Source: JBFJKD01 sp038106145 (lineage in GTDB: Bacteria > Pseudomonadota > Gammaproteobacteria > Pseudomonadales > Porticoccaceae). Taken from it: a DNA stretch of 64,000 nt. Both the position numbers and the translations under genes were made by a program. The DNA lies in NCBI GenBank assembly GCA_038106145.1, contig JAYODD010000003.1, forward strand, positions 1 to 64,000, given 5' to 3'. Positions 51,587 through 59,458 of this stretch are shown one piece after another (the first letter of the stretch is position 1; each line of letters begins with the position of its first letter). The notes under the pieces are model-generated. The model was given only the letters and a program-made list of their open reading frames with translations, was not told the origin of the DNA and searched no databases.

Positions 51587-53080
51587 ATGGAGTCAGTCTT
51601 GGTACAGAGGGCGTGGGAACAGTGTTTGGGGCAACTGCGGGAAGAAATGCCCGCGCAACAGTTCAACACCTGGATTCAGCCATTGCAACTCGACGCCGAT
51701 CTGACGGCCGAAGGCGTGCGGCTGATTGCACCGAATCGGTTTGTTCAGGATTGGGTAAACGATAAATTTATCGATCGCATCCGCGAGCTGTATCTTGGGG
51801 TGTGTGGCAATACGTTAGGTGCGGCGCAGATATCGGTCACGGCGCGGGAATCGGTACCGGAATTTGTCGAGACTCCACCGGCCGAACCGTCGGCTCACGC
51901 GGATAATGCGTTCACCAACGGCGCACGGGACCGGGGCGGTGAGCCCTCCGTCAACGGTGGGCTTGGCGGTTACGGAGGGAAGTCCGTCGAAGCTATTTCT
52001 ATTCCTCCCCCGACGCGGGGCAGCTCACGCGCCAGCCGCCCACAACAGGAAGATGACACGCGGGATTATTTGAACAAAACCTTCGTGTTTGATTCATTTA
52101 TTGAGGGCAAATCCAACCAATTGGCTCTGGCCGCATCCAGACAAGTTGCCGAAAACCCCGGCGGGGCCTACAACCCCCTGTTCATTTACGGTGGCGTCGG
52201 TCTCGGAAAAACCCATTTGATGCACGCGGTGGGCAACGCATTGCGGATTGCAAAACCGGACGCCAAAATCGTTTATTTACACTCCGAGCGCTTTGTCGCG
52301 GATATGGTCAAGGCCTTGCAGTTAAACGCGATCAATGACTTTAAGCGCTTCTATCGTTCGGTGGATGCGCTGTTGATTGACGACATCCAGTTTTTCGCCA
52401 AAAAGGAGCGCTCGCAGGAAGAATTTTTTCACACGTTTAATGCGTTGCTTGAAGGCGGCCAGCAAATGATCCTGACCAGCGACCGCTACCCCAAGGAGAT
52501 AGATGGCGTTGAAGAGCGACTTAAATCCCGCTTCGGCTGGGGTCTGACGGTAGCCGTCGAACCACCGGAACTGGAAACTCGGGTGGCTATTTTAATCAAG
52601 AAAGCCCAGCAGGCGAAAATCGAGCTGCCCCACGAGGCGGCATTTTTTATCGCCCAGCGCATCCGCTCCAATGTTCGAGAACTGGAGGGTGCGTTAAAAC
52701 GGGTTATAGCCAGCGCGCATTTTACCGGCCGGCCCATCGACATCGAATTAATCCGCGACTCGCTCAAGGATTTGTTGGCCCTGCAGGACAAGCTGGTTAC
52801 TATAGACAACATTCAGCGCACGGTGGCGGAGTACTACAAGATTAAACTGTCCGATTTGTTGTCCAAGCGCCGCAGCCGGTCGATCGCCCGGCCCCGGCAG
52901 GTGGCCATGGCCCTGGCACGGGATCTTACCAACCGCAGTCTACCCGAAATTGGCGAGGCTTTTGGCGGTCGGGATCACACCACGGTGTTGCACGCCTGTC
53001 GCAAGGTGAAAGAGCTGAAGGATACCTCCAGGGACATCGGTGAGGACATGAAGCTGCTTTTAAGACTCTTGACAACCTGA
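51587..53080 (+). CDS. dnaA: chromosomal replication initiator protein DnaA
   Basis: AAA+ ATPase that binds DnaA boxes and opens oriC. The 497 residues have domain I (RAWEQCLGQLREEMPAQQFNTW), a Gly/Ser/Pro-rich linker domain II (about 95-165), the AAA+ domain III (Walker A GGVGLGKTHLMHA, Walker B LLIDDIQFF) and domain IV with the DNA-binding signature GGRDHTTVLHA. The ATG at 51587 is chosen; a longer frame from 51494 overlaps a DnaA box. Confidence 0.97.
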   Translation: MESVLVQRAWEQCLGQLREEMPAQQFNTWIQPLQLDADLTAEGVRLIAPNRFVQDWVNDKFIDRIRELYLGVCGNTLGAAQISVTARESVPEFVETPPAEPSAHADNAFTNGARDRGGEPSVNGGLGGYGGKSVEAISIPPPTRGSSRASRPQQEDDTRDYLNKTFVFDSFIEGKSNQLALAASRQVAENPGGAYNPLFIYGGVGLGKTHLMHAVGNALRIAKPDAKIVYLHSERFVADMVKALQLNAINDFKRFYRSVDALLIDDIQFFAKKERSQEEFFHTFNALLEGGQQMILTSDRYPKEIDGVEERLKSRFGWGLTVAVEPPELETRVAILIKKAQQAKIELPHEAAFFIAQRIRSNVRELEGALKRVIASAHFTGRPIDIELIRDSLKDLLALQDKLVTIDNIQRTVAEYYKIKLSDLLSKRRSRSIARPRQVAMALARDLTNRSLPEIGEAFGGRDHTTVLHACRKVKELKDTSRDIGEDMKLLLRLLTT

Positions 53081-53139
53081 AAGCGAACGCTCACTAACAA
53101 AAATCAGATAACCAATTAATTTGTAGAAGAGAAGGCACA

Positions 53140-54246
53140 ATGAAGTTTAGTATTTCCCGGGAAGCGCTTCTTAAACCCCTGCAACTGGTTGCTGGCGTCG
53201 TCGAGCGCCGCCAAACCTTACCGATTCTCGCCAACGTGCTGGTGGTACTCGACGGTGATCAGTTGGCGCTCACGGGTACGGACCTGGAGGTTGAAATCGT
53301 TGGTCGCGCTACCCTTGCAGAAGCCGGTGAAAGTGGTGAGGTGACGGTTCCCGCGCGCAAACTGGTTGATATTTGCCGCTCCCTGACCGACGGTTCGACC
53401 ATCAAGTTTGTCAGCGACGCCGGTGGTCGTATCGTGTTGACCAGCGGGCGCAGCCGGTTCACCCTGACGACGCTGCCCGCTAATGAATTTCCCAGTGTTG
53501 ACGATAGCCCTGGCGAGCTGGAATTCGCCACTACACGGGCGAGCCTCAAAGGGTTGCTGGACAGCACGGCGTTTGCGATGGCTCACCAGGATGTGCGCTA
53601 CTATCTTAATGGTATGTTATGGGAGGCGAGCGCCGGGCAGTTGCGGGTGGTCGCTACGGATGGACATCGACTGGCCATGAGTACACTGCCGGTTGGCGGA
53701 CTGGAACCGAGTGAAAAAGTTAGTGCCATCGTGCCGCGCAAAGGCGTGGTGGAGCTGTCCCGCCTGCTGAATGAGGACGGTGACCTCAAGGTGGTGATTG
53801 GCAATAACCATATTCGAATAAATGGCGACGATTTTCTGTTTACATCTAAGCTGGTGGATGGCGCCTACCCGGACTATAACCGGGTGCTGCCAAAGGGTGG
53901 AACGCGCCTGCTGGAGGGGAATCGGGAAGAATTGCGTAGCGCTTTTGGCCGCACAGCCATTTTATCGAACGAAAAATATCGCGGTGTCCGCCTAATCCTG
54001 AGCGACGGTCTGCTAAAAATGGTGGCGAACAACCCGGAGCAGGAGGAAGCGGAAGAAGAAGTAACCGTTAGTTACAGCAGTGAGGAGCTGGAAATAGGTT
54101 TCAACGTCAGTTATATCCTCGATGTGTTAAACGTACTGGGTGGGGAGCAGGTACGGTTTACCTTTTCCGACGCTAACAGCAGCGCGCTAATGGAGGATCC
54201 AAAGCGGGAACAGGCGGTCTACGTAATCATGCCCATGCGGTTGTAA
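53140..54246 (+). CDS. dnaN: DNA polymerase III beta sliding clamp
   Basis: Ring-shaped processivity clamp; 368 residues, three DNA-clamp domains. It starts MKFSISREALLKPLQLVAGV and ends with the conserved YVIMPMRL that lines the protein-binding pocket. AGAGAAGG lies before the start. Second gene of dnaA-dnaN-recF-gyrB, 59 bases after dnaA. Confidence 0.97.
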   Translation: MKFSISREALLKPLQLVAGVVERRQTLPILANVLVVLDGDQLALTGTDLEVEIVGRATLAEAGESGEVTVPARKLVDICRSLTDGSTIKFVSDAGGRIVLTSGRSRFTLTTLPANEFPSVDDSPGELEFATTRASLKGLLDSTAFAMAHQDVRYYLNGMLWEASAGQLRVVATDGHRLAMSTLPVGGLEPSEKVSAIVPRKGVVELSRLLNEDGDLKVVIGNNHIRINGDDFLFTSKLVDGAYPDYNRVLPKGGTRLLEGNREELRSAFGRTAILSNEKYRGVRLILSDGLLKMVANNPEQEEAEEEVTVSYSSEELEIGFNVSYILDVLNVLGGEQVRFTFSDANSSALMEDPKREQAVYVIMPMRL

Positions 54247-54270
54247 ATGTAAAATCCTGTTCGCTCCTTT

Positions 54271-55401
54271 ATGTACCTAAGGCAGCTCGACGTCCACGGG
54301 TTACGCAATCTTCAGTCGGTTAAATTATCGCCCGGTCCGCGGATAAACATTATTTGCGGGCCCAATGGCAGTGGCAAGACCAGCCTGCTGGAGGCCATCT
54401 ATCTGCTCGGTCGCGGCCGCTCTTTTCGCAGCCGTTCTCTCAAATCGATAATTAATTCACACACGGACACCTGTACCGTATTTGGCCTGGTGTGTGGAGA
54501 AGAGGTCGCTTCCCCTGATGGGCAGAACAGGCGGCAGCGCGACGTGCCCATAGGAGTGAGCCGTACCCGGTCTGGAGGTTTTCACTTCAAGCTCGACGGC
54601 GATCGGGTCTATGCCTCGTCCGCGCTCGCCCAGGCGTTGCCGCTGCTACTGCTAAACAATGACAGTTTTCAGTTACTCGAGGGTGGGCCACAGGGTCGAC
54701 GACAATTTCTGGATTGGGGTGTGTTCCACGTGGAACAGGACTTTAAGGAGCTTTGGCGACGGTTGGCCCGTTGTCTGCAACACCGCAATTCACTGCTTCG
54801 GCATGATAGAATAGACCCCGCAGAATTGGCCCTGTGGGATGCCCAGTTTATAGCGCTTTCGGAACGGGTAACCGAGCAGCGGAAACGGTATCTCGATACG
54901 CTAGCGCCGCAAATTAGCCAGGTTTTACAACGTCTTTCCCCGATTAAAAACTTGCAGTTTCGATTCCACCGGGGTTGGGATGAACGACTGCCTCTCGCGG
55001 AGGTGCTGCTCAAAGACCGGCGGCGGGATCAACAGGCGAGGGTTACCCACCATGGCCCCCACCGCGCTGACCTGAAGATAGTGTGCGGGGATCACGCGGC
55101 CGCGGAGGTGTTGTCACGGGGGCAATCGAAAGCGCTGGTGACGGCGATGTTGTTGGCCCAGGGGTTATTTTATTTTAAGGCAACGGGCCGTACCTGTGTT
55201 TACCTGCTGGACGACCTGCCCGCGGAGCTCGATAAGGCACACCGTCAGGCGGTGGCAGGGTTTCTCGGTGACATGCAGGCCCAGGCATTTATTACGGGGA
55301 CAGATGAGGCGGAATTATTGTCCCTTTGGCCCCACCGTGGTGGCGGAGAGGTTGACCACAAAGTGTTCCACGTGGAACAGGGGGTGGTTGGTAATGGTTA
55401 A
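54271..55401 (+). CDS. recF: DNA replication and repair protein RecF
   Basis: SMC-like ABC ATPase that loads RecA with RecOR at gaps. The 376 residues have Walker A GPNGSGKTSLLEAI, signature VLSRGQSKALVTAMLLAQG and Walker B YLLDDLPAELD. Two parS sites are written into the gene; each encodes the peptide VFHVEQ (about residue 151 and residue 365). The second lies in a C-terminal tail after the Walker B domain that looks free to vary. Confidence 0.96.
   Translation: MYLRQLDVHGLRNLQSVKLSPGPRINIICGPNGSGKTSLLEAIYLLGRGRSFRSRSLKSIINSHTDTCTVFGLVCGEEVASPDGQNRRQRDVPIGVSRTRSGGFHFKLDGDRVYASSALAQALPLLLLNNDSFQLLEGGPQGRRQFLDWGVFHVEQDFKELWRRLARCLQHRNSLLRHDRIDPAELALWDAQFIALSERVTEQRKRYLDTLAPQISQVLQRLSPIKNLQFRFHRGWDERLPLAEVLLKDRRRDQQARVTHHGPHRADLKIVCGDHAAAEVLSRGQSKALVTAMLLAQGLFYFKATGRTCVYLLDDLPAELDKAHRQAVAGFLGDMQAQAFITGTDEAELLSLWPHRGGGEVDHKVFHVEQGVVGNG
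54722..54737. promoter_or_regulatory. parS centromere site 1 (inside recF)
   Basis: TGTTCCACGTGGAACA, a perfect 16-bp palindrome that matches the Pseudomonas form of the ParB-binding site. ParB encoded at 42.5 kb would load here and spread to condense and segregate the origin. Confidence 0.95.
55364..55379. promoter_or_regulatory. parS centromere site 2 (inside recF, near its end)
   Basis: A second identical TGTTCCACGTGGAACA palindrome 642 bases after the first, close to the recF stop. Two sites in one gene suggest a parS cluster; more may lie outside the window. Confidence 0.95.
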
Positions 55402-55431
55402 TTGTTGTGCTACACGAGAGAAGGACAGCGC

Positions 55432-57861
55432 ATGAGCGAAGAAAAGAACTACGATTCGTCGAGCATCAAGGTGCTAAAGGGGCTTGACGCGGTACGCAAG
55501 CGTCCTGGTATGTATATTGGCGACACCGATGACGGCACCGGTCTTCACCATATGGTGTTTGAACTGGTAGACAACGCTATCGACGAGGCGCTTGCCGGCC
55601 ACTGCACCGAAGTCAGGGTTATCATCCACCCGGACGAGTCGGTGACCGTATCCGATAACGGTCGCGGTATCCCGGTCGATGAACACGAGGAGGGGGTGTC
55701 CGCCGCTGAAGTAATTATGACGGTATTGCACGCGGGGGGTAAATTCGACGATAACAGCTACAAAGTGTCCGGTGGACTGCACGGCGTAGGGGTGTCTGTC
55801 GTGAACGCGTTGTCCGAGACCCTTAAATTAGTGATTCGCAGGGGTGGCAAGGTTTACGAGCAGGTTTATCACCACGGCGTACCGGAAGCACCGTTGGCTG
55901 CGGTGGGAGAAACCCAGGGAAAAGGAACAGACGTGACATTCTGGCCGTCTGGCGGCACCTTTACCCAGATTAATTTCCATTTCGATATTCTCGCCAAGCG
56001 ACTGCGGGAGCTGTCGTTCCTCAACTCCGGGGTGCGGATTCTGCTTCAGGATGAACGCACCGGCAAAGAAGAACTGTATGAATACGAGGGCGGCCTGAAG
56101 GCCTTCGTTGAATTCCTTAATCAGAACAAGAATGGGGTCAACCGCATTTTCTACTTCACCGCACAGCGCGACGATGGCGTAGGGGTGGAGGCGGCGCTAC
56201 AGTGGAATGATGGCTTTCAGGAAAATATATTTTGTTACACCAATAATATTCCTCAACGAGATGGCGGAACCCACCTGGCGGGATTTCGGTCAGCCCTCAC
56301 CCGAAGTCTGAATACTTACATCGAGAAAGAGGGTATCGCCGCCAAAACNNNNNNNNNNACCAAGGTTACTACCACTGGCGATGATGCCCGCGAGGGGTTA
56401 ACTGCGGTTATTTCCGTCAAAGTCCCGGACCCCAAATTCTCGTCGCAAACTAAGGACAAGCTCGTCAGTTCCGAAGTCAAGGCAGCGGTGGAACAGGAGG
56501 TCGGTAATAAATTCAACGACTATCTGCTGGAACACCCTCAGGAAGCCAAAGCCATTGTGATGAAGATGGTGGAGGCTGCTCGCGCCCGCGAGGCTGCGCG
56601 CAAGGCGCGGGATATGACCCGTCGAAAAGGCGCGCTGGATATCGCCGGTCTACCCGGCAAGCTCGCGGACTGCCGGGAAAAGGACCCGGCCCTGTCCGAG
56701 CTTTATCTGGTGGAGGGCGACTCCGCCGGTGGCTCCGCGAAACAGGGCCGGGATCGCAGTAACCAGGCGATATTGCCCCTGAAAGGAAAAATTCTGAACG
56801 TGGAAAAAGCCCGTTTTGACAAAATGTTGTCCAGCGCAGAGGTCGGAACCCTGATAACCGCCCTGGGCTGCGGTATTGGCCCCCAGGAATTTAACGTCGA
56901 CAAGCTGCGTTACCACACCATCGTTATTATGACCGATGCGGACGTGGACGGATCCCACATTCGCACCTTGCTGCTCACATTTTTTTTCCGGCAAATGCGC
57001 GAGCTGGTCGATCGGGGCCATATTTACATTGCCCAACCACCGCTATACAAAATCAGCAAGGGTAAGCAGGAGCAGTATTTGAAAGATGATAGTGCTCTGA
57101 CGGAGTTTTTGACCCAGTCTGCACTGGCCACCGCGGCGCTGCACGTCAATGCAGAGGCGCCAGCTTTGAGTGGAGAAGCCCTCGAGGCCCTGGTCAGGCA
57201 TTATCGCCGTGTTATGGCGATTATCGAGCGCATGTCCCGCGTTTACCCACAGGAAATTCTTGACCGAATGGTCTATTTACCAAAAATTGACGCCGCTCAA
57301 CTGGCTGATCGCGGCGCTGTGGAGCAGTGGTGCCAACACTTGCAAACCGCTTTTTACAGCGGCACCAATTCCCGTAGCCACCATTACGAGTTTTCCGTAC
57401 AGGAGGATGTGGAGCGGCACCTGTTTTTACCGGTGGCCGCGGTTGTGGCCCATGGGGCGCGCATAACTTACGAATTTAAAAGAGATTTTTTTCTTTCTGG
57501 AGAATATCGAGCGATCGTTGCGCTGGGAGATGAATTACAGGGCCTGCTGGAAGATGGCGCCTATGTACAACGGGGCGACAAGAAAAAAACAGTGGAAAGT
57601 TTTCCTGAGGCTCTTGACTGGTTAATGGACGAATCCCGGCGCGGGTTCACTATTCAGCGTTACAAGGGCCTGGGGGAAATGAATCCGGAGCAATTGTGGG
57701 AAACCACCATGAATCCCGCAACGCGACGTATGTTAAGGGTTACCGTGGAAGACGCCATTGGCGCCGACCAGATGTTCAATACTTTGATGGGTGATCAGGT
57801 AGAGCCGAGAAGGAACTTCATAGACACCAATGCGTTAGCGGTAGCCAACCTGGATATTTAA
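55432..57861 (+). CDS. gyrB: DNA gyrase subunit B (with assembly gap)
   Basis: ATPase subunit of gyrase. About 805 residues: GHKL ATPase domain (FELVDNAIDEALAGH, SDNGRGIPVD, GGLHGVGVSVVNALS), transducer, TOPRIM domain (LVEGDSAGGSAKQGR, MTDADVDGSHIRTLL) and the C-terminal region with the roughly 170-residue insert of gammaproteobacterial GyrB. The ATG at 55432 follows GAGAAGG. The frame continues across 10 N at 56349-56358, which add four unreadable codons. Confidence 0.97.
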   Translation: MSEEKNYDSSSIKVLKGLDAVRKRPGMYIGDTDDGTGLHHMVFELVDNAIDEALAGHCTEVRVIIHPDESVTVSDNGRGIPVDEHEEGVSAAEVIMTVLHAGGKFDDNSYKVSGGLHGVGVSVVNALSETLKLVIRRGGKVYEQVYHHGVPEAPLAAVGETQGKGTDVTFWPSGGTFTQINFHFDILAKRLRELSFLNSGVRILLQDERTGKEELYEYEGGLKAFVEFLNQNKNGVNRIFYFTAQRDDGVGVEAALQWNDGFQENIFCYTNNIPQRDGGTHLAGFRSALTRSLNTYIEKEGIAAKXXXXTKVTTTGDDAREGLTAVISVKVPDPKFSSQTKDKLVSSEVKAAVEQEVGNKFNDYLLEHPQEAKAIVMKMVEAARAREAARKARDMTRRKGALDIAGLPGKLADCREKDPALSELYLVEGDSAGGSAKQGRDRSNQAILPLKGKILNVEKARFDKMLSSAEVGTLITALGCGIGPQEFNVDKLRYHTIVIMTDADVDGSHIRTLLLTFFFRQMRELVDRGHIYIAQPPLYKISKGKQEQYLKDDSALTEFLTQSALATAALHVNAEAPALSGEALEALVRHYRRVMAIIERMSRVYPQEILDRMVYLPKIDAAQLADRGAVEQWCQHLQTAFYSGTNSRSHHYEFSVQEDVERHLFLPVAAVVAHGARITYEFKRDFFLSGEYRAIVALGDELQGLLEDGAYVQRGDKKKTVESFPEALDWLMDESRRGFTIQRYKGLGEMNPEQLWETTMNPATRRMLRVTVEDAIGADQMFNTLMGDQVEPRRNFIDTNALAVANLDI
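56349..56358. other. assembly gap (10 N) inside gyrB
   Basis: Ten N in a row. Comparison with E. coli GyrB suggests the protein here reads Lys-Thr-Lys-Val without missing residues. Both contig ends carry AC, so overlapping them by two bases restores the frame. The gap is therefore probably a fixed-size join with no missing DNA. Confidence 0.95.
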
Positions 57862-57936
57862 GGGATCTGCCCGGCGGTCATCGAACCAGGATCGCGATTC
57901 CAGCGGAGCATAACGCACAGTTTTGCTGCAAAATCC

Positions 57937-58092
57937 TCAGGGGAGGCGGGTATCGGTTTTTCGACGTCCTGGGCCTGCCCGTCGATCTTCGTGGTAGAGA
58001 TCCACCCGCATTTCCTGACGGCGGTCTGCGAGGGTTCGGCGTGGGCCGCGTCGGCGTTCCGGTCCCTGGTAACTGGAATTCTCTGTATGCAT
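57937..58092 (-). CDS. small Arg-rich protein with ERR/DRR repeats, function unknown
   Basis: A 51-residue ORF in the spacer between convergent gyrB and plsC. It begins MHTENSSYQGPERRRGPRR and continues with LADRRQEMR and EDRRAGPGRRKTD, so ERR, DRR and GRR motifs recur at roughly 10-residue intervals. I know similar short proteins with an SYxGPERR-type start and DRR repeats from many gammaproteobacteria, none with a clear function. There is no signal peptide or membrane helix; composition is extremely basic and probably disordered. No strong Shine-Dalgarno sequence. It runs in the same direction as plsC, 59 bases downstream. Confidence 0.6.
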   Translation of the reverse strand: MHTENSSYQGPERRRGPRRTLADRRQEMRVDLYHEDRRAGPGRRKTDTRLP

Positions 58093-58151
58093 AGGTCCGC
58101 GTAGAATCTGCGATTAAAATGCTGGCAAAGAGTCTACGAATTGGACTGTAA

Positions 58152-58898
58152 TCAGCCCTTTTCGTCAAGCGGCAAATGGCTATCCAGAGCCGTTTCTATC
58201 CAGTGCTGCACCTGCTCCGTAAGTTCTTTGCTGTCCCGATCAGTTGTTGCAACAGGCGGCCCGATTACGACAGTTATGGTACCTGCATTCTTGATAAAAC
58301 GGTGGGCAGGCCAACAGTGTCCGGCATTGTGCGCCACCGGCACAATCGGTACCTGCGCGGTGATGGCGATGGCCGCGCCGCTGCGGCCATAGTTACCGAC
58401 CTGTCCCGGTTTGGTGCGGGTGCCTTCAGGATAGATCACCAGGTTATTGCCCTCCGCAAGTCGCTGTTTGCCAAGCGCCAGGACCTGTTTTAGCGCCTCG
58501 CGAGGGTTGCTGCGGTCGATAGCGATGGGTCGGGTCATGGCCAGCCCCCAGCCGAAAAAAGGGATGTATAACAACTCTTTTTTTAGCAGCGTACTGGCCG
58601 GGCGAAACAGGCGTTGCAAAAAATACGTTTCCCAACTGGATTGGTGTTTGCTGAGCACCACACAGGGCCGCTGGGGGATATTTTCGCGCCCGATAACGCG
58701 GAGGCGAACGCCGCAAGTGATGCGTAGCCAGAGGATAATCAGATCATTAGCGGAGGTAATCAACGTTTGTCGGGGTCGGAAAGGCAGTAACCACCCCAGG
58801 GAAAAAGCCAGAACGGAAAACACGAAGACCACCGGAATGTAGCCGGCGTAGAACAGCAGCGACCGGGCGCCGGACCACAACCGCTTCAACGGGAACAC
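58152..58898 (-). CDS. plsC: 1-acyl-sn-glycerol-3-phosphate acyltransferase
   Basis: Converts lysophosphatidic acid to phosphatidic acid at the inner membrane. The 248 residues have an N-terminal hydrophobic helix, the catalytic HX4E-type motif KHQSSWET (the Pseudomonas-like variant of HX4D), the glycerol-phosphate-binding IYPEGTRTKPG and VPIVPVAHNAG. It overlaps gmhB by 13 bases. It could be a related lysophospholipid acyltransferase (lipid modification) rather than the essential PlsC. Confidence 0.85.
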   Translation of the reverse strand: MFPLKRLWSGARSLLFYAGYIPVVFVFSVLAFSLGWLLPFRPRQTLITSANDLIILWLRITCGVRLRVIGRENIPQRPCVVLSKHQSSWETYFLQRLFRPASTLLKKELLYIPFFGWGLAMTRPIAIDRSNPREALKQVLALGKQRLAEGNNLVIYPEGTRTKPGQVGNYGRSGAAIAITAQVPIVPVAHNAGHCWPAHRFIKNAGTITVVIGPPVATTDRDSKELTEQVQHWIETALDSHLPLDEKG

Positions 58899-59455
58899 TG
58901 CCCTGGTGCGTCAAGCAAGGCATCGACAGCGGCCGCCAGATCATCGTATACCAGCGCATTGCACAGGGCCTGGTCAGCCTGATTACGCAGGGCCTCCTCG
59001 CTGCTGGCACCCTTACCGGTGCGCACTAAAATTGGTGTGCAGCCCCTTTGCACAGCCGCCTGTAGATCGCGCAGACTGTCGCCAATGACGGGAACACCAA
59101 CGAGCGCGCAATCCAGTTCCCGCGCAATGGCGTCAAGCAGCCCGGGGGCTGGCTTGCGACAGCTACAGTGTTCGTCGGGCAGGTGCGGACAATAAAAAAT
59201 GGCGCTGATTAAACCACCGGCGAGTTCCACCTGGGTACACATTTTGTGGTGGATGGCCTCCAATTCATCCAGACCCAACAGGCCGCGGCTTAATCCCGAC
59301 TGATTAGTCGCAACCGCGACGCGATACCCGGCAGCGTTCAGCCTGGCGATGGCGTTCAATGCCCCGGGAATGGGCACCCATTCGTCTGGAGTCTTAATAA
59401 AATTTTCGGAGTCTTCGTTTATGACACCGTCCCGATCCAGAATAACCAACTTCAT
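58886..59455 (-). CDS. gmhB: D-glycero-beta-D-manno-heptose 1,7-bisphosphate 7-phosphatase
   Basis: HAD-family phosphatase of the ADP-heptose pathway for LPS core. The 189 residues start with the DxD nucleophile motif ILDRDGVINED, then TNQSGLSRG, the zinc-binding loop CPHLPDEHCSCRKP and the late acidic motif GVPVIGDSLRDLQAA. It lies 3 bases after glyS and overlaps plsC, so the glyQ-glyS-gmhB-plsC group is probably one transcript. Confidence 0.92.
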   Translation of the reverse strand: MKLVILDRDGVINEDSENFIKTPDEWVPIPGALNAIARLNAAGYRVAVATNQSGLSRGLLGLDELEAIHHKMCTQVELAGGLISAIFYCPHLPDEHCSCRKPAPGLLDAIARELDCALVGVPVIGDSLRDLQAAVQRGCTPILVRTGKGASSEEALRNQADQALCNALVYDDLAAAVDALLDAPGQCSR

Positions 59456-59458
59456 GAA

